Positions 10,453-21,294 of a DNA stretch of 64,000 nucleotides are shown one piece after another. Origin of the DNA: Phragmites australis (lineage: Eukaryota > Streptophyta > Magnoliopsida > Poales > Poaceae); NCBI RefSeq assembly GCF_958298935.1, contig NC_084942.1, forward strand, positions 19,289,501-19,353,500, in the 5' to 3' direction. Positions within the stretch are counted from its first letter, which is position 1, and the number at the start of each line of letters is the position of its first letter. Both the position numbers and the translations under genes were made by a program. The notes under the pieces were generated by a model. It was not told the DNA's origin and ran no database searches. It saw only the letters and a list, made by a program, of their open reading frames with translations.

Positions 10453-10713
10453 CTAATTATTTGCATTCGTATATAGTCCTCCTGTGTTTGTTGATCTGCC
10501 ATCATCTTGCAAGTGATCTACCTCAGAAGGGTCCACTCTAGCTCCATCTCTACCAGAACTACTCTCCCCGACATACCCTCTATCCTCTTCATGCATCACC
10601 TGCTGGCCGGATCCTTTCACGATAGTCACTGCATCACCTTGCGCCAGTCGTGGTATTATATTTACGTACACCCCCATATCAAAGTTCTCCTCCAATACTT
10701 TGCATGAGTACAA
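10453..10713 (-). pseudogene. Unrecognised frame upstream of the MULE transposase
   Basis: An 86-residue frame beginning MYSCKVLEENFDMG, hydrophilic and acidic towards its end (EEDRGYVGESSSGRDGARVD). It lies upstream of, and in the same direction as, the transposase fragment. It may be part of the N-terminal region of the same MULE protein, with the catalytic core deleted in between. No domain is recognised. Confidence 0.3.
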
Positions 10714-12387
10714 AACTCATGTGTTATTCCTTCTCATCTCGAACAACGTATGGACAACGACCGAGCTGTTTGGAACAAGTCGTGGTTACACACCCTCCAA
10801 GACAACAGTATAGAATTGCTAGTTTACACGTAAAAGTCTCATAACATGTGATTTCAGGCTATCCAGGTCATTAGGTACTTCAACCGAACTCTCTATGTGC
10901 TGGCAGTTCTGAATTGTTATGAGCATTCTATATAAAACTGTGGGACGTTCTTCGTAATAAGTATGGAAAGACATACCATATCTGCTAAACAAAATACATC
11001 TAATAAAATAACTACTTAAATGCATGTACGATACACAACTAAATAATAAATAAATTAACAATGCAAATTAAATAGTACTATAATTAACAATGCTAAATAC
11101 TTAAGTAATTAACAATGCTAATTAAATCATCAATATTGAATTCAAATAAAACAATTAATATTTAATATTGAATTAAAATATTAATTAAACTAACATGAAA
11201 TTTATATTGACTAAATATTCAATCTCATTATAATTTGACTTCAAAACTATTTTGAAAGCTACTTTTGCTAGCTTTCTTTACACTACATTTACACCTCCAT
11301 AAGTAAGAAGCATCAGCATGCCGCTCTCAACCCGAATGATCTCCTTTTTGCGGTGAATACTACTATGTCTATAGTTTCTAGAAAAATTTCAGTGCTCATA
11401 TTTAACAATACACTATTAACCTATTCATAGATTTCTTTATGCTGAGTTAGCTAAAGGGAGAAAATGACTGGTCTACGGTGAGTAAAAGACACTGTAAATA
11501 TTGCTCTATTTAACTTCACAGCTACTTCTTTTCTTAACTAAGAGCAGAAGTTCTTATACACACAACTATTTTAATATATTAAATTAAAATACTAATTAAA
11601 CAGGCGCACACCACTATTAATTAAAAAAATTAATTTGATAATTTTTTGGTGCATTGTAATTTTTATCAAATCTTTCTATCCAACACAAGTTTTTTGAATC
11701 TTCCTGAAAATTATTTTTATTCTTTAGCATTTCTTTTTCCCTCTTTCCTCTCATTGCACTGACACTCTATTTCCACCTATAGAGAGCATATATGCACTAG
11801 GCTACCACCTTACGCCACCACTAACACAAAGTGCCACCACTAGTTCATCATATTATCAATCTAATTAAATAATTTAATTACACTGACTAATCAAATTCAC
11901 ACTAATTACTATTGTACAATCTACTTACTCTAACTTAGCAAATAATTATTATTATACAAATTCACGTTAATTATTATTATACAAATTCACACTAATTACT
12001 ATTACATTGACTAAGCAAATAATCAAATTAAGCAAATAATTATACAAATGTAATTGAACGAATTAAACAATCTACTTACTCTAATTATTATTATTGTTGT
12101 AAGTATAATTAAATACGTAATTTAAGTATTTACTGTAACTCGCGCTACTGCTCCTCCCCGTCTCCAGCTGATTCTCCTCACCTCGCGCTGCTTCTCGTCT
12201 CCACGCGCTGCGCTGCTGCTTCTCCTCTCCTCTCCTTCCTTGCTCGCGTTGCTTGACAGCTCTCTGGTCGCGCTGCGGCTCCTTATAGCAAAACACAGCA
12301 GCACACTCGCATTTGTAGCGAAACAAGATAGCACGTGTGTTAAAAAAGGTGGCAAAAATGAAACAACACGACACGACATGACCTACC
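10714..12387. other. AT-rich MULE interior, no gene
   Basis: Very AT-rich DNA with repeated AATTATTATTATACAAATTCAC-like tracts at about 11940-12010. A CT-rich stretch follows (12140-12260) that reads open on the minus strand without any domain. Confidence 0.4.
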
Positions 12388-12593
12388 GTGCTTGTCGGTG
12401 TATCAGGAACCAGGGGTCCCTGAGTCCCGAGACCGGGCCGGCCGTCCGCCACGCGTCACCATCCCGCGAGGTCCACCCTGCGAGATAAGAAAAAGCTAAG
12501 TCCCGGGAGAAGGTGCTCGGGGCCGCCGCCTCTGGTTCCCGAGCACCCCAATTCCCCGATGATCCCCAGAGTCCAAGTGCCGGGAACGACGTG

Positions 12594-13290
12594 CAGCCCC
12601 CGAGGACTCGGTTCCCCGAAGGTCTCCCCCAAGTACTCGGGAGAGAGTGCTCGGGGCTGCACGTGGCGGCCCCCGAGGACTCGGTTCCCCGAAGGTCTCC
12701 CCCAAGTGCTCGGGAGAGAGTGCTCGGGGCTGCACGTGGCAGCCCCCGAGGACTCGGTTCCCCGAAGGTCTCCCCGAAGTGCTCGGGAGAGAGTGCTCGG
12801 GGCTGCACGTGGCAGCCCCCGAGGACTCGGTTCCCCGAAGGTCTCCCCGAAGTGCTCGGGAGAGAGTGCTCGGGGCTGCACGTGGCAGCCCCCGAGGACT
12901 CGGTTCCCCGAAGGTCTCCCCCAAGTGCTCGGGAGAGAGTGCTCGGGGCTGCACGTGGCAGCCCCCGAGGACTCGGTTCCCCGAAGGTCTCCCCGAAGTG
13001 CTCGGGAGAGAGTGCTCGGGGCTGCACGTGGCGGCCCCCGAGGACTCGGTTCCCCGAAGGTCTCCCCCAAGTGCTCGGGAGAGAGTGCTCGGGGCTGCAC
13101 GTGGCGGCCCCCGAGGACTCGGTTCCCCGAAGGTCTCCCCGAAGTGCTCGGGAGAGAGTGCTCGGGGCTGCACGTGGCGGCCCCCGAGGACTCGGTTCCC
13201 CGAAGGTCTCCCCCAAGTGCTCGGGAGAGAGTGCTCGGGGCTGGCTGCACGTGGCAGCCCCCGAGGACTCGGTTCCCCGAAGGTTCGCGC
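12594..13290. repeat. 73-bp tandem array, 10 copies, in the 5' LTR
   Basis: The unit contains CCCCCGAGGACTCGGTTCCC and CTCGGGAGAGAGTGCTCGGG. Copies start near 12597 and recur every 73 bp, with a 4-bp insertion (GGCT) before the last. Because 73 leaves remainder 1 when divided by 3, stop-free frames arise in all directions and are artefacts. Confidence 0.95.
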
Positions 13291-13775
13291 AAGATCGTCC
13301 GACGACCCAAGGGATCCCATCGTCGAGGTGTCAGCCAGTCAAAGGCCCAATACCGCATTTAATAGGCACGCGCGGCCTGACATCCTGATATCCTGACATT
13401 CTCAGCTGCCCACGCCCTAGTGTCAGATCCTGCCATGCTCTGGCAGGGGGGCGTGGGTCCATTAAATGCACAGGTCCCGTCCGGTTTCACCTGGGTGCCT
13501 CGGGATAGCGCTGCCAAAATCGAAGCGCTCCGCCTGCCACCCCGCCCTGACAGAAGAACAAGACAGGGTGGGCGCACCGAGCACCTCTGTGGCTACCCGG
13601 TGAGCCCTCTTAATGACGCCGGAGGACATCCGCAGTGGCGGATGGACAGATGCAAGCCGTATTTTTCCACCGCCCCTGTCACTTCGCCAAAACGGAATGA
13701 TGACGCCTTTCTCTGCGGCGCCTTGGCGTTCGTGCCCCCTCTTTCCCATTCTGGATAAGTCGAGGTCGGCGCGCC

Positions 13776-13783
13776 TATAAAAG
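13776..13783 (+). promoter_or_regulatory. LTR TATA box
   Basis: TATAAAAG, conserved at 22901-22908 in the right LTR. It is the probable core promoter of the retrotransposon transcript. Confidence 0.65.
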
Positions 13784-14208
13784 GAAAGAGAGCGAAGCCA
13801 AGAGACAGACGAAGCTAGACAGAACGAGATCAAGAGAAGAGACCGAAAAATCAAGGTGAACAAGGCAAGAAAGCCCCGACAACCCTCAAGAAGCATACGA
13901 GAGCCTCAAGCTCTCTGTAGACGGCTCACCCCTGTAACCAGATACATCCTTGGAGAATTCCCTTCAAGGAGAGATATAACACTTACACAGGAGTAGGGTG
14001 TTACGCCCCCGCGCGGCCCGAACCTGTCTAAATCCCAGTGCACCCATTTTTCTTGCACTAGGTCGATCATCTCCCACCACCAGCCATTGCATTTTATTTC
14101 CGTTCCCATTTATTTCCCAGACAAGCTCGTTCAGGATCATCCCCCCGGCCGAATCTTTAAAAAGGGGTCTCTCGGGATCCCTGCGACAGGAGTTCATCCT
14201 CCGACAGC

Positions 14209-14226
14209 TGGCGCGCCAGGTAGGGG
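14209..14226 (+). promoter_or_regulatory. Primer-binding site of the Tat-type element
   Basis: TGGCGCGCCAGGTAGGGG begins two bases after the LTR. Starting with TGG it could pair with a tRNA 3' CCA end. I did not assign the tRNA. Confidence 0.6.
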
Positions 14227-14271
14227 GGAATATCCCTGGATTTGTTCGTTTGCTTTTTTCCACAGGAAAAG

Positions 14272-14725
14272 ATGACTGGTGGGCACCGTCTCCAGCGTTC
14301 CGGCTCCACTTCCAGTGACGAAGTGCTGCCCGACGCTCGGGAGAGCCCAGTCGCTGCTGCGTTCCATCAGCAGCCGCTATCCACGTGCGCGGTTTTTCCC
14401 GCTCCAGGGAATCAAGGCGCTGGGCCCAGTAGGGCCGCCGCCGCCGCTGCTGATGCACTTTCCGACCCCCAGCAAGAGGTCGGGACCCCGGCCGCCAGGT
14501 TCGCCTCTGGACCACGTCGGGTGCCATCCCGACGCAGGCTCGCTTTCAGCGAGGCCGGCCCGGGGAGCGCGCTGCTTGCAGCGCATGCTCTCCTCAGGCA
14601 CCCGCCCGTTCAAGCCATGCCGAATACTCCGGAAGGCCGGTGGATACAAGATGTCGTCGCTTTGGTTGGCACTGCTCGCCGACCGGCGAGTGTGCTGCAC
14701 TCGCCGAATGTTCTCAAGATGCCTC
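14272..14725 (+). pseudogene. Gag N-terminal remnant
   Basis: A frame starting MTGGHRLQRSGSTSSDE, downstream of the PBS where gag begins in gypsy elements. It is rich in Ala/Pro/Arg with no recognised domain, and ends shortly after joining sequence belonging to the pol frame. The rest of gag, including any zinc knuckle, is deleted. Confidence 0.5.
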
Positions 14726-15962
14726 GTGGATGTCTGACATCCGAGGGTACTTGAAAGAAAAGTTCCTACCCGGGGATGAGGCGTCTGCCGAAAGAGTTGC
14801 TCGGCAGTCCAGACGCTATGCCATAGTAGATGGGGATCTCTACCGGCGTGGCGCAGGAGGTGTCCTCCTAAAATGCATCTCCCGGGCAGAAGGCGGCGAT
14901 CTTCTCGCTGAGGTCCACGAGGGCGAGTGCGGTGGCCATTCATCGTTCCGCACGCTGGTCGGGAAGGCCTTCCGGCAAGGTTTCTACTGGCCTACAGCTC
15001 TCCAGGATGCTTCCGAGCTGGTTCGGTGCTGCAGGGCGTGCCAGTTCCACGCAAAGCAAATTCACCAGCCAGCTCAGGCTCTTCATACCATTCCCCTGTC
15101 ATGGCCTTTCGCGGTCTGGGGTTTGGACATTCTGGGTCCATTCCCCCGAGCAATCGGGGGCTATGCATACCTATATGTCGCCATCGACAAGTTCACCAAG
15201 TGGCCGGAGGCGGCCCCAGTCATCAAGGTGACCAAAAACACGGCGCTCCAGTTTATCCGCGGTATCACCAGCCGCTTTGGCGTCCCGAACCGGATCATCA
15301 CCGACAACGGCACCCAATTCACAAGTGCCCTGTTCGGGGACTATTGTGAAGACCTTGGCATCAAGCTCTGCTTCGCCTCCGTCGCTCATCCTCAGAGTAA
15401 TGGGCAGGTCGAGCGCGCCAACGCGGAGATACTGAAGGGCCTCAAAACCCGGACCTATAACGTGCTCGCCAAGCACGGGAAGGGATGGGTGGACGAGCTG
15501 CCAACCGTGCTATGGGCTAACCGGACTACGCCAAGCCGCGCCACCGGGGAGACTCCGTTCTTCCTCGTTTATGGCGCCGAGGCAGTCCTCCCCTCCGAGC
15601 TCACTCTGGGCTCCCCTCGAGTGCATGCATACTCTGAGGGTGAGCAGGAGCAGCAAAGGCGCGACGACGTGGACTACCTGGAAGAGCGCCGGTGGCGTGC
15701 CGCCGTCCGGGCGGCTCGATACCAGCAGAATCTGCAGCGTTATCATCTGCGCCATGTCCGGGCCCGGTCTCTCGAGGTGGGGGACCTAGTTCTCCGACGC
15801 GTCCAGTCGCGCGAAGGAATGAATAAGCTGTCCCCTGTGTGGGAAGGTCCCTTCACCGTGATCGCGGTCCCGCGGGCAGGTTCTTTCAGGTTGGCGACGG
15901 AGGAAGGACAGCCACTCCCGAATCCGTGGAACATCGAGCATCTCCGACGCTTCTACCCATAG
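14640..15962 (+). CDS. Ty3/gypsy integrase (C-terminal pol fragment)
   Basis: An open frame of 440 codons. From about residue 30 it matches the region before integrase. Then come the HHCC zinc domain (HEGECGGHSSF ... CCRACQ) and the catalytic core with all three acidic positions (GLDILGPFP, TDNGTQF, HPQSNGQVERANAEI). A C-terminal domain follows (LSPVWEGPFTVIAVPRAGSF), ending RRFYP. The integrase would insert retrotransposon cDNA into the genome. The upstream pol domains are missing and the fragment is out of frame with gag, so normal polyprotein expression is not possible. The integrase itself shows no stop or obvious catalytic loss. Confidence 0.9.
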   Translation: MDTRCRRFGWHCSPTGECAALAECSQDASWMSDIRGYLKEKFLPGDEASAERVARQSRRYAIVDGDLYRRGAGGVLLKCISRAEGGDLLAEVHEGECGGHSSFRTLVGKAFRQGFYWPTALQDASELVRCCRACQFHAKQIHQPAQALHTIPLSWPFAVWGLDILGPFPRAIGGYAYLYVAIDKFTKWPEAAPVIKVTKNTALQFIRGITSRFGVPNRIITDNGTQFTSALFGDYCEDLGIKLCFASVAHPQSNGQVERANAEILKGLKTRTYNVLAKHGKGWVDELPTVLWANRTTPSRATGETPFFLVYGAEAVLPSELTLGSPRVHAYSEGEQEQQRRDDVDYLEERRWRAAVRAARYQQNLQRYHLRHVRARSLEVGDLVLRRVQSREGMNKLSPVWEGPFTVIAVPRAGSFRLATEEGQPLPNPWNIEHLRRFYP

Positions 15963-17555
15963 ATGGTTGTGCTCGCGGATCAGGTCAGCAAGGCCGGGGG
16001 CTTCTCCCCGCCCAGAACAGTCCGAGGGCTCCGTCCCTTGGGTAAGCCGCTGTCACCCAACTTTGTAATATTACACATTCAATAAGCAATCTCTATGTCG
16101 AAATATTTTCCTGGATTCCGTATGTTTAATCTGTCTGGTGAGGTGCTCGGTTGTGCGAGGAAAAGTTCGCTCTCTCATTTTCCCCGCTGATAAAAGAGTC
16201 CCAATCGGTATGCGTGCGAGCAGTCGCCGCTGACTTACGTCCGGCATGGTAGGCTGTGGTGTTCGGTGTCGTGGCAGGCTCCCGGGCACTACCGAGCCTC
16301 GGGGTGCTCTGGGTAATCCCATCGCTTGAGCTGCTCGAGTAGTCTGGAGCTCAGGCCCCCCGGAGCGGGCTGTCGGTGCTCGGTCTGGTCTGTCATACCC
16401 GGGCGCCATCGAACCATAGGACCTCTGGGTTATGCCTCTGACCGCTCTTGTCCACCGGTTTGGGTGTTCAAGAGGTCTCGGGTCGAAAACGAGAGCAGTC
16501 TATAGCAAGTACCGCACTAACAGAGCGCACCAGACAAAGAAATTCTATATTTTCTCTTAAGTCACAGGCTAGCAATCGCGGGCAGTTCGGCCGCGAGGGC
16601 TTCAATGCCCCGGTCTCTGGTCGGCCCCAAGGGTCCTCGGGTGGTCCTACCACTTAGGCATGGGTGGTCGAGATCACCCGACCCCGGGAGCCTCGTATGC
16701 CTCTGGGCACTCGGGTGCTCCGTTGAAAGAACCAAGTCCCCGGGCACCCGAGCTCGGAAGCACACCCCTCCTGGATCGGTTGGCCAGAAGGCCGACAGCT
16801 GTCCGGTGAGTGGTTATGTTCAGACAAGTCTGTTTTCAGTAAGTTTATGTTCCCGAGTCATTCTCGGGGGCTCTCGCGTTTTAATCTGTTCGGCGAGGTG
16901 GTCTCCTCGCACGCAAAACCCTGCCGCGTGTCTACTCTTTCCCAGAACGATAGAGCGGTTTGTAGAAGGGAGTACCGCGTGTGCGGTAATGTCTGATCGA
17001 AGCCCTTCGTGGTGGTCGTGGTGTTCGGTCCGCTTTTAAGGACCCCGAGCACTACCGAGTCCTCGGGTGCCCTGGGTAATCCTATCGCTCGAGCTGCTCG
17101 AGTAGTCCGGAGCCCAGGCCTCGGGGGCGGGCTGTCAGTGCTCGGTCCGGCCCGTTTTAAGCCCGGGCACCACCGGACCACGAGGACTCTTGGTCACATT
17201 CTCGCCCGCACGCGTCTCCCGTCTACTAACTGAGTGGTCGCAAAGTGAAAAAATGTTCACCGGGCACGGCGTGTTCCGTGTTGGATCGATCTATCTCCCA
17301 AGCAAGGAAGTCTATGTTTTTGTTTCTTGACTTAGACAGTACGGACTCGCGAGAGCTCGAGGGCCGACTACGCCAGCAACAGCGATCGGGACAATTTCGT
17401 TCTCGGGGATGGGAAGGTTGGGGCCGGCCCGACTGAGTACTCCCCGGAGCCTCCAGGCAAAATATTAGAAGAAACATCAAACACACAGAGGAATTGGAGT
17501 TGCGAGCCCAAGGAAAAGCTGCCATTATATTCACAAGGCGTGTACAAGGCATTTT
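15963..17555. other. Non-coding stretch of the Tat-type element with a diverged internal repeat
   Basis: No credible gene. Segment 16250-16410 (GGTAATCCCATCGC, GAGCTGCTCGAGTAGTC) recurs in diverged form at 17030-17180, so the region looks like an old tandem duplication of about 0.75 kb. The composition resembles the LTR (CTCGGG motifs). Confidence 0.6.
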
Positions 17556-20500
17556 CTAAGGGTTCACTCCTATCCTTACAATCATCAAGACGACCAAAGA
17601 AAAAAAAAAGCTACAAAGGATTTTGTCAGCGGCGGAGGCGTCGGCTGAATCCTCCGAGTCATCCCCAGGGGCTGGCGGCGGCGGCACCTCTCGCCTGAAG
17701 CCAGCCGCCACCACGGCGGCGGTGCTCCGGACCGCTTCCCGGGCGGCCTCTCCCTCAGCCTCGACCACTCCCTCCCGCGCCGGCTCCAGCGGGAAGTTCG
17801 GGTCCCTGCTTCGGTAACAGGCCAGGACGTGCTCGGCCACTGCATGTGCCAAGCCACGTCCCTCCCGGGCGGCGAGTTCCTGGACCGCCCAAGGCAAGGC
17901 CTCAAGGCGCTCGCAGACCTGCTGTAGCCCCAACACTTGTCACGCGGGGCTGTCGCTCTTCTGATCTTCAACGAGCCGCCCAAGGCCACCCTTCTCTACG
18001 GCCCGCCGCATCCGCCGGAGTATGTCTTCCAGCATAAGCTGCAGGTTGACCCGCGAGACAAAAGCGGTCTCAACCTTCTCCTTGGCGGCCCGCAGCTGCG
18101 CCTCAAGTCCCTGGTCCCCGGCCTGCTTCGCCTTGGCCACCATCTCGGATAAAGCGCGTTCACGGGTGGTCAGTTCCGCCTCGTGCTTCGTGTTCTGCTC
18201 CGCCCTGGTAGCCGCGGCCGCCGCCGCCGCAGCAGCCTCACCCTCTTGGCGACTCAGCTCGCCCTCCCGCCGGGCCAGCACATCCTCCTGCTGGGCCACC
18301 GAATCCTCCCGAGCACCGAGATCCGACGCCGACAACTCATTGTCCACCTCCCGGATGGAGACGTCCTCCTCCCAGCGGCGGATCTCTTCTCTGATCTTCC
18401 AGAGGTCGTCTTCCCAGCGCTGGAGGTCGGCACGCGTCTTCTCGGCCGCGCCCTCCGGCGGGTCAGCTCGGCTTGCCGCTCCTCCGCCGCCTGCTCCCGA
18501 GCTGCAACTGCCACCTCCCTCTCCTGCACCTGCCCCATCCTGGCAAGGGCCTCGGCAGCTTGCTGCTTCGACGCCTCGGCCAGGCGGGCGGTGTCTTCTC
18601 GTTCCCGCGCGGCTTCTGCCCGCACGGTCTTCAAAATTTCTTGTTCCCGCGCGGCTTCCGCACGGATGTCTTCTAGGAGTTTTTGCTCCCGCGTGGCCGC
18701 CGCACGGGCCTCATCCTGGGTGCCCGCCAGCTGCGCCTTCTCCAATGCCAGGCGGGCGCGCTCGGCCTCGAGCTCCCTCTCCTTAGCGTCCACCGCTGTG
18801 CCCAGCCGCCCAACCGCTACCTGGAAGCCTTCGATGGCGGCCAGGAAGGGATCGGCGGGCTGGCCGGGTGCCGGTGGGGCCCAGGCCTCTCCGCAGAGTG
18901 CCTCCGGGGGGTCCGAGCTCTCTACAAGGCCCTGTCCCGTCATCCGCCTCGGGCTCTCCGCGCCCGGGGTAGGTTCCGCCGGCGCCGAAGACTCGGACGG
19001 CGGCCGCGTTCCCGCATCGGCCGCCCTGTCCGCCGGCCCCGGCAAAACATCCATTTCCACCGTCCTCCGCCCTGGGCTCTCCACGCCCGGGGTAGGTTCC
19101 GCCGGTGCCAAGGATTCGGACAGTTGCTCCGTCCTCCTTTCGGCCGTCGCCTCCGCCTCTCTCCCAGTGGCCGCCACGACAATAGGCGCCTCCGCCGTTC
19201 CTGTGCCCGTCTCCGTCGACACAGCCGGCGGGATCGGCCCTGGCCTTGGCACCCGCGCCTTCTCCGTCGCAGGGGCGCCCGCGGCCGGCCTACGGGAGAC
19301 AGATGAAAAATGTCAAAGCTTAGTTCGGGCTAGAAATGCCCAGGAAAAAGCAAGAAAGGAGACTCACCGAAATTGCCACTTGGCCGCTGGGAGCCTGAAG
19401 TCCGGGTCCGGCGCTGTTGGTCCGGATTCCTCCCGCTGCCTCTTCCGCTGGGGGCTCAGCGGGGTCGCTGCACGGGCCTCGGGTGCAGCTGCGCGGGTCT
19501 CAGGTACCGCCACGCGGGTCGCGGGCACCGGCCCCGGCCCCATCCGCTCCAGCCGCGGCTCCAGCACCGGGAATGCCGCCGCCGCCGTTGGTGACGGCGG
19601 AGAGTCCGGCACTAGAATCAGGGCCCGGAGACGCTTTCCCCGGTCTCCCGGCGCCACCTCCACGGTAATTTCGGAGGCGCCCTCCTCTCTGGCACGGCGG
19701 CTGCTGCATGCGACGGCCCCGTCGCCAGCCCCCGCCGAGCTGTTTGTTGCCTCCTCGCCGAGCAGCTCCTCCAATCCGGGGAGTTCGGAGGCTTCGGGAC
19801 TCCGGCTCCTCGGCTGGTCCACGGGCCCCTGGGCGTCGAACTCCGGCAGCCTCGCCATGATGGCCACCCGGTCGGGGTTGGCGCAGAGTGCCATCTCCGG
19901 CCACGGGAGTTCCGCCCGGCCCATGTCCTCCGTTCCGGTGATCACCCTTGTCATCCCCCGCAGTTCCGCCAGCCCCAGATCCCAGCTCGCGCCGATCTGG
20001 GTCCTGGTGATGTCCTCTGGCCCGGTGTAGAACCAACTCGGCCGGGCCCGCTCCCGCAGAGGCGCCAGGCGACGGCGCAGGAAATCCACCACCACCATAA
20101 CGGAAGTCAGCCCGGAGTCGCGCAGAAACCGGATGCGCTCCAACACCGGCTCCAGCCTCACGTCTTCTGGCGGCGGTGCCTCCCACGTCGATCGCCGAGG
20201 TTCCGCCGCCACCGCTGGCAGTTCAAGGCGCTCATGGGGGTCGACGTCGACGAAGAACCAGTCCCGTCGCCACTCCTCCCACTTGCTGCGCAACACCTGG
20301 GGAATGTAATGATCCCCCAGGCTGTCCTGGAGCCGAAGGTTGCAGCACCCCGCAACGTCCGCCGTGGAGTGCCCCCTCTTCTTCCCCACCGGCCGAAGGA
20401 CGAAGAAATGGCGAAGCAGCGTCGTCGAAGGCGCCACCCCCACGAACATTTCGCAGAAATGCGCGAAGACCGCCAACGCCACCACGGAGTTGGGGCTTAG

Positions 20501-20779
20501 GTGCACCAGTTGAATGCCGTACGTCTCCAGCACTTGCAGGAAGAAGGTGGAGAACGGCGGCACCAACCCCGCCGCCACGAAAGAGGTGAAGAGGACGATC
20601 CGCCCGGGGACGGTCGTCGCCGGCGTCAGGCTCGCCGGCGTCACCACCACAGCACCTGTTTGCCCCTCCGGCACCAGCAGCTTTCTGATCTTATCCGCCG
20701 CCTCCTCGTTCCTCAGACGAGACTCTGGCAAGATGCTGTCCGTAGCCTTGTCCCGGCGTCCTCCTCCAGCCCTCGTCAT
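17556..20779 (-). pseudogene. Antisense spliced gene of the Tat-type element (putative gypsy-type transposon domain plus coiled coil)
   Basis: Exon 1 (20779-19368) starts MTRAGGGRRDKATD and contains the PF04195-type 'putative gypsy type transposon' domain (RIVLFTSFVAAGL, YGIQLVHLSPNSV, FCEMFVGV). A 78-bp intron (19367-19290) has a consensus donor GTGAGT and acceptor CCGTAG, and joins the frames exactly. Exon 2 (19289-17556) encodes a Pro/Thr-rich linker and a long Ala/Glu/Arg coiled coil. One frameshift near 18450 and one TGA (17940-17942, likely from CGA) break it. A TATA box lies 150 bp upstream. Such antisense ORFs between integrase and the 3' LTR are a known feature of Tat-lineage elements. 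Their function is unknown. Retention of splice sites argues it was once expressed. Confidence 0.8.
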
Positions 20780-20928
20780 CTCGACAAGAATGAAAGGTGT
20801 TTTAACGGTGAAAAGAGAGAGAGAAGGAAGAATGCTCCGGTCGCCTGAGAATTTCCTAAGGGCTTCAAAGCACAGAGAGCGCAAGAGCAAGAAAGCGCAA
20901 AGAGGGGGACGGACCGATCCTATCCCCC

Positions 20929-20936
20929 TTTTTATA
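20929..20936 (-). promoter_or_regulatory. TATA box of the antisense gene
   Basis: GATATAAAAAGG context on the minus strand, about 150 bp upstream of the ATG at 20779. It suggests the antisense gene has its own promoter separate from the LTR. Confidence 0.5.
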
Positions 20937-21294
20937 TCTCGAAAGTTCAAAAACCGCCGCCCAAACGGTTCGCTCGGCGAAGCGTCGCCTCGATCGGCGC
21001 AACCGCCAGGCAAATCTCCTGCCAATCACGCAATGTCAGCGGCTGCCAGGCGTATTTTCCTCAATCTGCGCGGCGACCGCGCGTGCCGCCCGTACGGTCA
21101 TCCTACCCTTCGGAAGTTGTGTGGACACGCATCCACTCATTTTTCCTGTTGGGGCGTACTTGAGGTCTGGGTCCGCAAGGGCCACCTCTCGAAAGCCTGC
21201 CGCTTGGCGTCTGTGCCAGCCTCGGCCTCGGCCGCGACGAAGGGCCCATCCGCAGTCTCCGTGCCATCGCCTAACCAATGGGCCCGGGGGCTAC

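Larger units (their letters stand above)
12393..14206 (+). repeat. 5' LTR of the Tat-type element
   Basis: 1,814 bp, TGTCGG...CCGACA. It holds ten 73-bp tandem units (about 12597-13285) and a TATA box (13776-13783). A downstream leader with many stops shows no coding capacity. Confidence 0.95.

Noticed and set aside
12594..13290. Regular repeats that might suggest a CRISPR-like array
   Set aside because: The 73-bp units are contiguous with no unique spacers, lie inside a plant LTR and have no cas genes nearby.
12383..13396. Very long open frames (up to 300 codons) on both strands over the LTR
   Set aside because: They come from the 73-bp tandem repeat, which has no stops in several frames and cycles frames because 73 is not a multiple of three. 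The same appears at 21291-22521. No start context or domain supports them.
13359..14109. Frames in the leader part of the LTRs (also 22484-23391)
   Set aside because: Present in both LTRs, lacking domains; they are LTR U3/R/U5 sequence.
18022..20030. Long plus-strand frames (254 and 615 codons) opposite the antisense gene
   Set aside because: Ser/Arg/Ala-rich and domain-free; the minus strand has the PF04195-type domain, splice sites and coiled coil.
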